Positions 1 to 8,553 of a stretch of 64,000 nt of DNA are shown piece after piece. The stretch is from assembly GCA_004102785.1 (NCBI GenBank), contig SCEJ01000001.1, forward strand, positions 1 through 64,000, given 5' to 3'. The notes under the pieces are model-generated. The model saw only the letters and a program-made list of their open reading frames with translations, had not been told where the DNA came from and did no database searches. The DNA comes from Muribaculaceae bacterium Isolate-013 (NCI). Its GTDB lineage: Bacteria; Bacteroidota; Bacteroidia; Bacteroidales; Muribaculaceae. Numbering within the stretch: the stretch's first letter is position 1; each line of letters starts with the position of its first letter. The position numbers and the translations under genes were made by a program.

Positions 1-41
1 CCCTCGGTCAGATGTGTCTGATAGAGATTGATTTCGTGCAT
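1..41 (-). CDS. Partial gene, N-terminal 13 codons only, function unknown
   Basis: An ATG on the minus strand at 41-39 opens a frame that runs off the left edge and reads MHEINLYQTHLTE. It has an AAGGAG Shine-Dalgarno-like sequence about a dozen bases upstream, which is unusual in this phylum and supports a real start. Too little is present to name the product. It lies downstream of the 153-779 gene on the same strand, so the two may be co-transcribed. Confidence 0.5.
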   Translation of the reverse strand, partial: MHEINLYQTHLTE

Positions 42-152
42 AATATTAGCTTTTCTCCTTCAACACTCTGATTGAGGGTTTGTTATGCCTAATAACATTA
101 TTTCGCACTAATTTTTAGACAATCTCTTAGACAACTCCGAATGAAGCCTCCC

Positions 153-779
153 TTATTCAAACATATGCTTATATGTTTTTCGATAGGATTTAATCAGCTC
201 CTTAACAGGCAATGTCTGTTGCAATTCCGGACTTGAGAGCCACATCATAATAAACTCAAGTGCATGGATATTCTTGTTGAAGGCTACGCTGTCCGGGCCC
301 GAAAATGATTGACTGTTTTTTGATTCAAAAACACATTTTCCACAAGAATCTATCAATTTCAGAGATTCTGAATAACCAGCAAACATAGTCTTTCCCTCCA
401 ACGGCTCCATTTTTGAAACTTGAGACAACAAGCTATCAAATCCCCAAGACATCAATGGAGCGAACGTTGAAAAAAAAGCTAATGAATATTTATTCTTGGA
501 GCTCATCGGCCTGACAAATTCACTGTCGCCGTGTACTCTACCTACATAAGCACAGTAGTCTGTATCTATCCTGGATATAATAGTCCAGCTATATCCATGA
601 TGACCGTACGAATGGATTATCAGCGGCCGGTTCTCAATTTTGAAATAAATTGAATCCGGCAATACTCTACGAAGCCATTCCTTTTCGAAAGTGTTTTCCG
701 ATTTGGATACAGTTTTATCGCAATCAGCCGACATGGTCAGGCCGATAATAAAAACAAAAAAAAGTAAAAGCTTTTTCAT
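153..779 (-). CDS. Hypothetical secreted protein, 208 aa
   Basis: I do not recognise a family. The protein begins with a short basic and very hydrophobic segment (MKKLLLFFVFIIGLTMSA), a signal peptide. The next residues are D and C, so lipoprotein processing is possible, but an Asp just before Cys is a poor lipobox. The rest is soluble, with two Cys in an S-C-G-K-C motif near residue 150 and no transmembrane segment. Base composition is conspicuously A+T-rich compared with priA next door, and codon use differs from the rest of the window, which suggests recent acquisition. It lies between a partial gene and priA, all on the minus strand, with no obvious functional link. Gene reality is likely; function is unknown. 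Confidence 0.7.
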   Translation of the reverse strand: MKKLLLFFVFIIGLTMSADCDKTVSKSENTFEKEWLRRVLPDSIYFKIENRPLIIHSYGHHGYSWTIISRIDTDYCAYVGRVHGDSEFVRPMSSKNKYSLAFFSTFAPLMSWGFDSLLSQVSKMEPLEGKTMFAGYSESLKLIDSCGKCVFESKNSQSFSGPDSVAFNKNIHALEFIMMWLSSPELQQTLPVKELIKSYRKTYKHMFE

Positions 780-831
780 CTGGCAAAAATGGATAAGGAT
801 TATCTTTTTGAGTGAGGGGATGCCGGTGGGG

Positions 832-3312
832 TTACTGGGGGTCGACGTCGTAGTAGAGGATGGTGCCTTTCATGGAGGGGAGGGTGTGCATCTGGAGGTA
901 GGTGGAGCGCAGCAGTTCTTTGAGCTGACGCATGGGGGCGGCGGGCTCGATTTTGAGCATTATGCGGCGGATATAAAGCCCCTGCACGCGGGCCACGCCG
1001 GGCTCCTCCGGTCCGAATACGCGCTGCCCCAAAAGCTCGCGGAGGGTTCGGGCATAAGTGTCGGCGATAAGGCGCAGCGCCGCCGGATCGCGGTGCTTGA
1101 GGTAGAGATATATCACCCGGCAGAAGGGTGGGTAGAAATAACGCTGGCGCTCGGCTATCTCGCGGTCGTAGAAGCCCCGGTAGTTGTGGGCTACGACGTA
1201 GGACAGCACCGGATGTGCCGGGTCATAGGTCTGGATTAGCACACTGCCCGGCTCGCCGTCGCGTCGGCCGGCACGTCCGGCCACCTGCTCGAGCATGTTG
1301 AAGGCGCGCTCGCCCGAGCGGAAGTCGGGATAGTTCAGCACCGAGTCTGCCGACACCACACATACAGTGCGTACCCCCTGGAAGTCAAGCCCCTTGGTGA
1401 CCATCTGCGTGCCGACAAGGATGTCGGCGCGTCCGGCCGAGAAGTCATCGATGATATGCTCGTAGGAATCCTTGTTGCGTGTAGTGTCGAGGTCCATGCG
1501 CAGAGTTTTCGCCTCGGGGAAGATTTCGGTGATTTCATCCTCGATGCGTTCCGTGCCATAGCCAAGCACCTCGATTGCCGGCTCGTTGCATTGGGGGCAT
1601 ACGGCAGGAAGAGGATAAACCGCACCGCAGTAATGGCACCGCAACTGGTTGAAATTGCGGTGATACACCAGAGCCACGTCGCAGTTGTCGCATTTCGGAG
1701 TCCAGGCACACTGGCGGCAACGCGCTATGGGGGCGAAACCGCGACGGTTCTGGAAGAAAATCACCTGGCGGCCGTCGCGCAGCGAGTGGCGGGCGGCCTC
1801 TATTGTGGTCAGTGCCAGGGCTCCGCGCACATTCTTAGATTTGCGTGCGGCTTTCATGTCGACGACATGCATCGCCGGGAGGCGCACATTCTCGCCGTAG
1901 CGCTCGGTGAGCTCCACCAGGCCGAACTTGCCGTTGAGCGCCTTCCAGTAGGTCTCCACCGCCGGAGTGGCCGATCCCAGCAGGGTCTTGGCACCATGCA
2001 TCGAGGCCAGCACCATGGCGGCATCGCGGCCGTTGTAGCGCGGAGCGGGGTCGTACTGTTTGTAGGATGATTCATGCTCCTCGTCGACAATCACCAGCCC
2101 GAGTTTGGCAAACGGCAGAAACACCGCCGAGCGCGCTCCGATCACCACACATGGCTCCGACGAGCCGAGCAGTTTCTTCCATATATCCACCCGCTCGTTG
2201 TCGGAGAACTTGGAGTGGTATATCACCACCTTCTCGCCGAATACATTTTGGAGGCGCCGCGTGAGCTGTGTGGTCAGCGCAATCTCTGGCACGAGCATGA
2301 GCGCCTGGTTGCCCTGTCGGAGCACATAGTCGATGAGATGCATGTAGATTTCCGTCTTCCCCGATGATGTCACGCCATGCAACAGCACTGTGTCTTTGGA
2401 GTGCCAGCATCCGTTGATGGCCGACAGCGCCTCCCTCTGCGCTGCCGAAAGCCCGGGGAGCTCCCCGCCGGGCAGCCCGTCGAAACGGAATCTGTTGACC
2501 TCCTTTTTATACACCTCCACTACCCCTTTCTTTTCGAGGGCGCGCAGAATCGGAGCCGTCACGCCGGAGCGCTCCAGCAAATCGGCACGGCTCACCTCAC
2601 GCGGAGCAGCGCCCGCACGGCGCGCACCTGAAAGCTCTGCAAGCGCCAGCAGCAGAGTCTCCTGCTTCGGCGCTCCCTTTGCGGCGGCAAAAGCCGCGGC
2701 CACACCGTCGGTTCCCCCGGCGAAACGCACATAAGCCACCCGGCGGGTGCGGTAACGCTCCACCAGTTTTTCCGACACTATCACGGCGCCGGAAGCTATC
2801 ATGCGGTTTATTTCGGCATGAGTGCCGCGACGGTCGATTTTCCCTACAATCTCGGCCACGGTGAGATGTCCCTCCTTCGCAAGGAGCTGATGCACCAGAG
2901 CCTGGAGGTCGTTGGCCGGGGGGAGCTCGGCCCAGTCATAGTCGGGATTAAGCTCCACGAAAGTCTCGCTTTCGATTTTAAGCCCCGACGGCACCGCGGC
3001 CTTATAAACATCGCCCACGGCGCAGAGGTAATAATCGGCAAGCCACTCCCAGAGCTTCATCTGCGGATGGCGCACCACCGGCGCGGCGTCAAGGCTCAGC
3101 GCCACATCCTTTATCTCCGTTCCCTCTGGCGCTTTCTGCGGGAAAGAGGTCACGATTCCGGTGTAGAATTTCTTTCGTCCGAAAGGCACAATCACACGAT
3201 GTCCCATCGCCGGAGCAGGAGACATCCCCGGGGGCACACGGTATGTGAACGATGCGTGGAGCGGCAGCGGCAACACTACTTCTACCAACTGCCCGGAAGC
3301 TGACGAAATCAT
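832..3312 (-). CDS. priA: Primosomal protein N' (replication restart helicase PriA)
   Basis: PriA is a 3'-5' superfamily 2 DNA helicase that reloads the replisome at stalled forks. At 826 aa it is full length for Bacteroidetes PriA. The N-terminal 110 residues form the 3'-DNA-binding domain (VEVVLPLPLHASFTYRVP). The Walker A motif GVTSSGKT lies at 313-320 and the DEEH box at 410-413. Eight cysteines at about 532, 535, 541, 544, 559, 562, 572 and 575 form the two zinc sites inserted in the helicase core. The C-terminal motor half contains the GTQMVTKGLDF motif. It is transcribed divergently from galM, and a TAATTTTG box lies 10 nt upstream of the ATG. Nothing looks broken. Confidence 0.97.
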   Translation of the reverse strand: MISSASGQLVEVVLPLPLHASFTYRVPPGMSPAPAMGHRVIVPFGRKKFYTGIVTSFPQKAPEGTEIKDVALSLDAAPVVRHPQMKLWEWLADYYLCAVGDVYKAAVPSGLKIESETFVELNPDYDWAELPPANDLQALVHQLLAKEGHLTVAEIVGKIDRRGTHAEINRMIASGAVIVSEKLVERYRTRRVAYVRFAGGTDGVAAAFAAAKGAPKQETLLLALAELSGARRAGAAPREVSRADLLERSGVTAPILRALEKKGVVEVYKKEVNRFRFDGLPGGELPGLSAAQREALSAINGCWHSKDTVLLHGVTSSGKTEIYMHLIDYVLRQGNQALMLVPEIALTTQLTRRLQNVFGEKVVIYHSKFSDNERVDIWKKLLGSSEPCVVIGARSAVFLPFAKLGLVIVDEEHESSYKQYDPAPRYNGRDAAMVLASMHGAKTLLGSATPAVETYWKALNGKFGLVELTERYGENVRLPAMHVVDMKAARKSKNVRGALALTTIEAARHSLRDGRQVIFFQNRRGFAPIARCRQCAWTPKCDNCDVALVYHRNFNQLRCHYCGAVYPLPAVCPQCNEPAIEVLGYGTERIEDEITEIFPEAKTLRMDLDTTRNKDSYEHIIDDFSAGRADILVGTQMVTKGLDFQGVRTVCVVSADSVLNYPDFRSGERAFNMLEQVAGRAGRRDGEPGSVLIQTYDPAHPVLSYVVAHNYRGFYDREIAERQRYFYPPFCRVIYLYLKHRDPAALRLIADTYARTLRELLGQRVFGPEEPGVARVQGLYIRRIMLKIEPAAPMRQLKELLRSTYLQMHTLPSMKGTILYYDVDPQ

Positions 3313-3321
3313 AAATTATTA

Positions 3322-3359
3322 CAAAATTATAGATTTTAAACCGAAAATCAGTAATTTTG
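3322..3359. promoter_or_regulatory. Divergent promoter pair between priA and galM
   Basis: The Bacteroidetes -7 consensus TAnnTTTG occurs as TAATTTTG on the plus strand (3352-3359, toward galM) and on the minus strand (3329-3322, toward priA). The priA box would leave a leader of only a few bases. I see no convincing TTTG -33 box for either, so the assignment rests on the -7 matches and their placement. Confidence 0.5.
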
Positions 3360-3386
3360 CGCCACAAAAGTTGTGTGCGACACACC

Positions 3387-4451
3387 ATGAAAATAAAAAA
3401 AGAGATTATAGATTCAGCCAAAGGGCCTGTGGCCTGCTTCACAATAGAAAACTCATCGGGCGCCAAGGTGACCCTCTCGGAAATCGGAGCGGGGATAATC
3501 GCCGTGACAGTGCCCGACAGCGCCGGCCGCCTTGACGACGTTGTAATGGGCTATGCCCACATCGACAGTTATTTCGGCGACGGCCCGGCTGCCGGCAAGA
3601 CCCCCGGCCGCTACGCCAACCGCATAGCGCGGGGGCAATTCCTCCTTGACGGCAGGCTGCACACTCTCCCTGTCAACCTCCCGCCCAACCATCTGCACGG
3701 AGGCGACGACGGCTTCCACCAACGCCTCTGGAGGGGAGAAGCCACCGGCTGCGACTCAGTGAGGTTCACACTCATGTCGGCCGACGGCGACAACGGCTAT
3801 CCAGGCAATCTCAAAGCCGAGGTAACATACCGGTGGGACGACTCCTGCAGCCTGCACATCAGCTATATGGCCGAAACCGATGCGCCGACGGTGATAAACC
3901 TAACCAACCACGCCTACTGGAACCTGGCAGGCCACAATGCCGGCACCGATGCGGCACTGGCTCACGAACTCACGCTCCACATGCCGTCGTTTCTTGAAAC
4001 CGACCGGCACCTCACTCCCACCGGCGCGGTTCTCCCCGCGGCAGGCACCCCGATGGATTTCTCTGTCGCCAAGCCTCTTGGGCGCGACCTCCACGCCCCC
4101 TATCAGCCGCTGCTTTTCGGCAAAGGCTACGACCACTTCTGGGCATTCGATAACCCACCGGCTCCAGGCGAGCTACGCTGCGCGGCTGTGCTTCACGACC
4201 CCTCCTCAGGCCGCACCCTCACCGTGCTCACCGACCAGCCGGGCATGCAACTCTATACCGGCAACTGGCTCACCGGCTCGCCGGCCGGAAAAGACGGTGC
4301 CGTGTATCACGACTACTGCGCCGTAGCGCTGGAATGCCAGGGTTACCCCGATGCCCCGAACCACCCCGGATTCCCCTCTCAGCGCCTCGACCCCGGCACC
4401 ACCTACCGGCGCACAATCGTCTACGCCCTTTCGGCCGGGCAACCCGACTGA
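3387..4451 (+). CDS. galM: Aldose 1-epimerase (galactose mutarotase)
   Basis: It interconverts alpha and beta anomers of hexoses such as galactose and glucose. At 354 aa it has the family length. Visible motifs are GRYANRIARGQF (sugar-binding Asn/Arg), NHLHGG, the catalytic-His region LTNHAYWNLAGH and the C-terminal ALECQGYPDAPNHP holding the catalytic Glu. The frame is open further upstream, but MKIKKEI at 3387 is chosen because it starts the conserved region and lies just downstream of the TAATTTTG promoter box. No signal peptide is seen, so it is probably cytoplasmic. The CotH-like gene follows after 41 nt on the same strand and may be co-transcribed. Confidence 0.93.
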   Translation: MKIKKEIIDSAKGPVACFTIENSSGAKVTLSEIGAGIIAVTVPDSAGRLDDVVMGYAHIDSYFGDGPAAGKTPGRYANRIARGQFLLDGRLHTLPVNLPPNHLHGGDDGFHQRLWRGEATGCDSVRFTLMSADGDNGYPGNLKAEVTYRWDDSCSLHISYMAETDAPTVINLTNHAYWNLAGHNAGTDAALAHELTLHMPSFLETDRHLTPTGAVLPAAGTPMDFSVAKPLGRDLHAPYQPLLFGKGYDHFWAFDNPPAPGELRCAAVLHDPSSGRTLTVLTDQPGMQLYTGNWLTGSPAGKDGAVYHDYCAVALECQGYPDAPNHPGFPSQRLDPGTTYRRTIVYALSAGQPD

Positions 4452-4492
4452 CATTATTTTCCAAACAATATCTTACTACATTCTTGCAAATC

Positions 4493-6385
4493 ATGAGATT
4501 AAAAACCCTGTTCGCGGCAGCAGCCATCATAGCTTCAGCCACAACCCCGGCATGGGCCGGTGCCACCGACGGCGAAAGCTTCCCGGTGATGTATCTCCGT
4601 GGTGCAAAAATCGGCGCCGAAGGGCAATGGAACGCCATTGAACAATACCGCTTCAACCGCGAAGGCAGCACCTACACCCTTCACCTCGACAACCTGGACG
4701 GAGAATTCAAAATCGCCAACGATGACTGGAGCTACGATTTCGGAGCCGACGCCGATGAAAACGGAAAGGTTGTAATATCATCATCGGCCACCGTCACTGC
4801 TGTCAAAGGGGGCAAAAATTTCGGTTGCCCGGGTGTGACCGACATCACAATCACCTTCGATTACACCGACGGCAACTCCACGCCGGTGGTTTTCACCGTA
4901 TCGGGCGAGCGTCCACCCGTGGCAGGGCTCTCAGGAACTCTGCCGGTGCTATATATCAACGTCTACGATGAAAACGGCAACTACAACAACGAAATAATCT
5001 CAAAAGACCTCGACCACAAGAACTACTTCGGCGGCGAATACTGGCTCGACATCAACGGCTGCCAGTGGCTTGCCGACGAAGGAGCAACGAGCATCGGCTC
5101 TCAGGAAGAGCCTCTCCCGCTCGAAATCAAAGCCCGCGGCAACTGGACCCGCAAAGGCTTCTCCAAAAAGCCTTTCAAACTCAAGTTAGGCTCCAAACAG
5201 AAAATGCTCGGCCTCTCCAAAAGCAAGCATTTCGCCATACTGGCCCACGCCGATGACTCATACGGCTACCTCCGCAATTTCACCGGATTCAACCTCGGCC
5301 GCCGCATCGGGCTGCCATGGACTCCCTGGCAGCAGCCCGTTGAGGTTGTTATCAACGGCGACTACCGCGGCCTGTACTTCCTCACCGAATCAATCCGCAT
5401 AGAAGAAGACCGCGTGAACATCACCGAACTCGACGACAACGTATCCGACCCCTCGCTCATCTCCGGCGGATACCTCGTGGAGCTCGACAACTACGACGAA
5501 GAGAACCAGATACAGCTTGAAGAGAAAAGCTGCGTCGACGGGCACTTCCTCGATATGCTCCGCGTGACATTCGACACCCCCGAGGAATACTCCGAGCTCC
5601 AGCGACGTTTCATCACCGACCAGTTCACCGCCATGAACGATGCCGTGGGCGACAACTCCGACGACCTCTGGCGCTACCTCGACCTCGACGACGCCGCACG
5701 CTACTACATCGTGGAGGAGATTATATCACACACCGAATCTTACCACGGCTCGACCTATCTGTTCCGCGACAGGGGCGCCGACCGGAAATGGCACTTCTCG
5801 CCGCTGTGGGACTGCGGCAACGCATTCTCCGGTCCGACCGACGGTTTCTTCTACGACAATGACTCCTACGGCAACACATGGATACCCTCCATGCGCGCCA
5901 ACGACACTTTCAACGAAAAGGTGCGCCAGACATGGCTATGGTTCATGAACACCGGATATAAAGGAATCACCGACGACATCGACACCTACATCGGCCATAT
6001 CGCGGAAGCCGCCAAGGCCGACCGCCGCCGATGGGCCGGCCAGCCTGTGCCCGACGGAGGCCAGGACGTAGCCGACAACTCCGATATCTACCCCCGCCGC
6101 GACCGGGTGGTGGAGATGCTTTCGCAGAAAACCAACTGGCTCAAAGGGGTGTTCGGCGACTATGACACCGAATGCACCACCACAGAGCCGGCCCGCGACA
6201 CCACCCCGGCCGCTCCGCTACCTGAATATGTGTCGGGCATCGGCTCAGTTTCCGCCGACAACACCGCTTCAAGCCTGCCGGCCGAATACTTCAACCTCCA
6301 GGGTGTGCGCATCGCCGCTCCCCTCCCCGGCACCCTCTACATCGAACGCCGCGGAGCCGACGCCTCCCTGCGCCTCGCTCGATAA
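4493..6385 (+). CDS. Secreted CotH-family protein with SusE/F-like N-terminal module and sorting-type C-terminus
   Basis: The 630-residue product starts at MRLKTLFAAAAII, a signal peptide ending near AWA-G. Residues about 25-145 (FPVMYLRGAKIG ... DGEFKIANDDWSYDFG) resemble the beta-sandwich modules of SusE/SusF outer-membrane starch-binding proteins. Residues about 170-560 match the CotH spore-coat kinase-like fold, seen in RGNWTRKGFSKKPFKLKL, GLYFLTESIRIEEDRVNI, GGYLVELDNY and HFSPLWDCGNAF. CotH is an atypical protein kinase in Bacillus; in Bacteroidetes the role of these secreted relatives is not established. The last 35 residues (EYFNLQGVRI ... GTLYIERRGA) match the tail shared by four other proteins here and suggest type IX-like surface targeting. 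A strong terminator follows. Confidence 0.85.
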   Translation: MRLKTLFAAAAIIASATTPAWAGATDGESFPVMYLRGAKIGAEGQWNAIEQYRFNREGSTYTLHLDNLDGEFKIANDDWSYDFGADADENGKVVISSSATVTAVKGGKNFGCPGVTDITITFDYTDGNSTPVVFTVSGERPPVAGLSGTLPVLYINVYDENGNYNNEIISKDLDHKNYFGGEYWLDINGCQWLADEGATSIGSQEEPLPLEIKARGNWTRKGFSKKPFKLKLGSKQKMLGLSKSKHFAILAHADDSYGYLRNFTGFNLGRRIGLPWTPWQQPVEVVINGDYRGLYFLTESIRIEEDRVNITELDDNVSDPSLISGGYLVELDNYDEENQIQLEEKSCVDGHFLDMLRVTFDTPEEYSELQRRFITDQFTAMNDAVGDNSDDLWRYLDLDDAARYYIVEEIISHTESYHGSTYLFRDRGADRKWHFSPLWDCGNAFSGPTDGFFYDNDSYGNTWIPSMRANDTFNEKVRQTWLWFMNTGYKGITDDIDTYIGHIAEAAKADRRRWAGQPVPDGGQDVADNSDIYPRRDRVVEMLSQKTNWLKGVFGDYDTECTTTEPARDTTPAAPLPEYVSGIGSVSADNTASSLPAEYFNLQGVRIAAPLPGTLYIERRGADASLRLAR

Positions 6386-6444
6386 ACACACGCCCGGGTA
6401 AAAGGCCGTTTCAAGACTGCCTCCACACGCAGGTGTGTAAAAAT

Positions 6445-6481
6445 AGCCGAATCCGTTTTGATGCGCGGATTCGGCTTTTTT
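6445..6481 (+). terminator. Rho-independent terminator after the CotH-like gene
   Basis: A perfect 10-bp stem (AGCCGAATCC at 6445-6454 with GGATTCGGCT at 6467-6476) with a 12-nt loop is followed directly by TTTTT. It also separates the convergent HAD gene. Confidence 0.88.
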
Positions 6482-6497
6482 CGGCGTATTCCCTCTG

Positions 6498-7157
6498 TCA
6501 CAGCAACTGCGAAAGAGAACCGATATGGCGTTGCGGCAAAAAAGCAGCCGGCCGGTCGGAGCTCTGCGGGTGTATGTTCACACCGTCCGCGTCGTCAAGC
6601 TGCACCGTAAGCCAGCCAAGCTTGTTGGGCCATATGAAATCCTTTGCGGAATTGTCGCCTACATAAACATAGCGCCGCTCGGCAGGATTGCGCATCATTA
6701 TCATGTCGAACGGTTCGCGGTGAGTCTTGTCAAAACCCGTCTCGCCCGACACGAGAATGTTGCGCGGCTCTATAAACCGCTCCAGTCCCAGAGCCTTTAT
6801 CTTCGCACGCTGGGTGTTGGAGCGCCCGTCAGTGATAAGGCCGAGAGTCTCGCCGCGCTCACGGAGCGCGGCAAGCACCGATTCCGTCGCATCGTCAAGC
6901 TTTATATCCGGAGTATGGGTGCGATAGGTATTCACCATCCACTCCTCCGTAAGGCCGCACCCCGGAGCGCGGGCTGCCACTTCTTCGGCCAGCGACGAGA
7001 AGGCCATCCCCCCGTCGCGGCCCGCGCAGAGAATTGCCAGCGCCTTTTCATAAGATATTATTCCGCGCCGGTCGGCCTCGCGTGCGATTACCCTGAATGA
7101 GGAGGTCACAAAGTCACGCTCTTTGAATAATGTGTCGTCCAAGTCGAATACTGTCAT
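6498..7157 (-). CDS. HAD-superfamily hydrolase, 219 aa
   Basis: A haloacid-dehalogenase-type phosphatase acting on a small phosphorylated metabolite; the substrate cannot be read from sequence. Motif I is DLDDTLFKE at the N-terminus (nucleophile and acid Asp), followed by a helical cap. Motif II is the region GLITDGRSNTQRAKI (Thr-Asp), motif III the Lys in GETGFDKTHREPF, and motif IV YVGDNSAKDF. Architecture and length resemble YjjG-type nucleotide or sugar phosphatases. An in-frame ATG lies 11 codons upstream (7190), but MTVFDLDDTL puts motif I at the usual distance from the N-terminus. A TAATTTTG box lies about 65 nt upstream of this start. Confidence 0.85.
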   Translation of the reverse strand: MTVFDLDDTLFKERDFVTSSFRVIAREADRRGIISYEKALAILCAGRDGGMAFSSLAEEVAARAPGCGLTEEWMVNTYRTHTPDIKLDDATESVLAALRERGETLGLITDGRSNTQRAKIKALGLERFIEPRNILVSGETGFDKTHREPFDMIMMRNPAERRYVYVGDNSAKDFIWPNKLGWLTVQLDDADGVNIHPQSSDRPAAFLPQRHIGSLSQLL

Positions 7158-7221
7158 CTCATAAAAAATTAGTGAACCTGTTAAAAGCACAACAAATCCG
7201 CGGCGGCTGTTGTTTTAACTG

Positions 7222-7229
7222 CAAAATTA
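7222..7229 (-). promoter_or_regulatory. Probable -7 box for the HAD hydrolase gene
   Basis: TAATTTTG on the minus strand (7229-7222) matches TAnnTTTG. A TTTA sequence at 7255-7252, 22 nt upstream, is a weak -33 candidate overlapping the start of the divergent thioredoxin gene. Confidence 0.4.
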
Positions 7230-7246
7230 CAAATATACTCTGACAC

Positions 7247-7549
7247 ATGGATAAAGATAAACTCAACACTCTTCTCAACGACACAGGAACAGTACTGGTG
7301 GAATTCTATGCCACATGGTGCCCCCACTGCCGCCGCATGGCTCCGGTGGTCGACGACCTCAAAATGCTCCTCGAAGGACGTGCCACCGTATATCAGTTCG
7401 ATATCGACCGCAACGGAGGTCTCGCCGACGAACTCGGAGCAAAATCCGTGCCCACATTCATCGTCTACCGCAACGGTGAGGAAAAATGGCGCACGGTAGG
7501 TGAAATCGACGGGCAGACACTTCTGTCGAAAGTTGAGGAATATATCTGA
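7247..7549 (+). CDS. Thioredoxin-family protein with CPHC active site
   Basis: A 100-residue single-domain thioredoxin. The active site is W24-C25-P26-H27-C28. The His in the dipeptide is typical of oxidising DsbA-like proteins, whereas ordinary thioredoxin has GP. The cis-Pro loop KSVPTFIVYRNG is present. There is no signal peptide, so as encoded it is cytoplasmic unless its partner holds it at the membrane. It is 8 nt upstream of a VKOR-family gene and surely co-transcribed with it. VKOR enzymes normally pass electrons from a thioredoxin-like partner to quinone, often as a fusion, so here the partner is a separate subunit. Whether it is a reductant or an oxidant is not decided by sequence. 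Confidence 0.9.
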   Translation: MDKDKLNTLLNDTGTVLVEFYATWCPHCRRMAPVVDDLKMLLEGRATVYQFDIDRNGGLADELGAKSVPTFIVYRNGEEKWRTVGEIDGQTLLSKVEEYI

Positions 7550-7557
7550 CTCAAGCC

Positions 7558-8553
7558 ATGCCCACGATTCTGAGCGATTTCCTCAACGAGCTGCAGGTGC
7601 CGCATACCGCCGGGGCAAGCGACAGGGCTTTCCACTCCATGCCTTTCAGGTCGCTCTTCGGTTTCAGCCGCCTGCTGGCAAGCTACGGCATTGACTCGCG
7701 GGCACTTGACCTTACCGACAGAACAAAGCTTGCGGATGTACCCGCGCCATTCCTCGCCCGGATGAAGGATGCTTTCGTAATTGTCACAGACATATCGCCC
7801 GACGGCCGGGTAAGCTATCTGGCTTTCGGCGAAAAGCGCTCGCAGCCCATCGACAGCTTCAACCGCGATTTCACCGGCACGATACTCCAGGCCTTCCCCA
7901 CCCCGGACTCCTCAGAGCCTGACTACCGGCGCAACAGGCTCATGGAGGGCGCCGCAAAGGCAAAGAAGGTGGTGCTATGGGTGTGCGGGGCACTGCTGCT
8001 ACTCTGCGGCTTCATATCCGGCAGGCTATGGCACAATCCGGGCGCTGTGGCGCTCGTTGCCGTGGATATCGCCGGAATAATGGTGACATGGCTCCTGACA
8101 CTAAAATCACTGGACATAAAGAACAGCCGGGCCGACCGGATATGCGCCGTGCTGCAGGAACATGGCTGCGACCATGTGCTTGAAAGCAAAGCATCTACTT
8201 TCTTCAGCATCTTCTCCTGGAGCGAGGTTGGCATAACATACTTCTCAGTTTCCACACTCATTCTCCTTCTCTTTCCGCAATCGATGCCGCTGCTTGCAGT
8301 GCTCAACGCCTGCTGCCTGCCGTTCACATTCTGGAGCATATGGTACCAGCGGTTCAGAATCCACACCTGGTGCACCCTATGCGTAATCACCCAGGGGCTG
8401 CTGTGGCTGCAGTTCGGGGCATATCTATGGAGCGGGGCCTGGCAAGGCGTCGGCGGAATATGCCTGCTGAACTTTATCCCGGCCGTGGCTGCCTACGGAT
8501 TCACCCTTATGGCAGTGAACCGCCTGATGAACTACATAAAATCACGCTCATGA
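7558..8553 (+). CDS. VKOR-family membrane oxidoreductase with degenerate C39-peptidase-like N-terminal domain
   Basis: The 331-residue protein has two parts. Residues 1-120 follow the peptidase C39 layout of bacteriocin-processing proteins (GFSRLLASYGI, then VPAPFLA, then FVIVTDIS, then FNRDFTGTIL), but the catalytic Cys is absent and the His expected before FVIV is Ala72, so it cannot be an active protease. Residues about 137-325 are a VKOR domain with five hydrophobic segments. It keeps the complete redox set: C196 and C204 with the classic seven-residue spacing, and C272-x-x-C275 (WCTLC). VKOR oxidises dithiols and passes electrons to quinone, driving disulfide formation. It is sandwiched between a thioredoxin and a 40-aa peptide gene whose ATG overlaps its TGA. 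Confidence 0.85.
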   Translation: MPTILSDFLNELQVPHTAGASDRAFHSMPFRSLFGFSRLLASYGIDSRALDLTDRTKLADVPAPFLARMKDAFVIVTDISPDGRVSYLAFGEKRSQPIDSFNRDFTGTILQAFPTPDSSEPDYRRNRLMEGAAKAKKVVLWVCGALLLLCGFISGRLWHNPGAVALVAVDIAGIMVTWLLTLKSLDIKNSRADRICAVLQEHGCDHVLESKASTFFSIFSWSEVGITYFSVSTLILLLFPQSMPLLAVLNACCLPFTFWSIWYQRFRIHTWCTLCVITQGLLWLQFGAYLWSGAWQGVGGICLLNFIPAVAAYGFTLMAVNRLMNYIKSRS

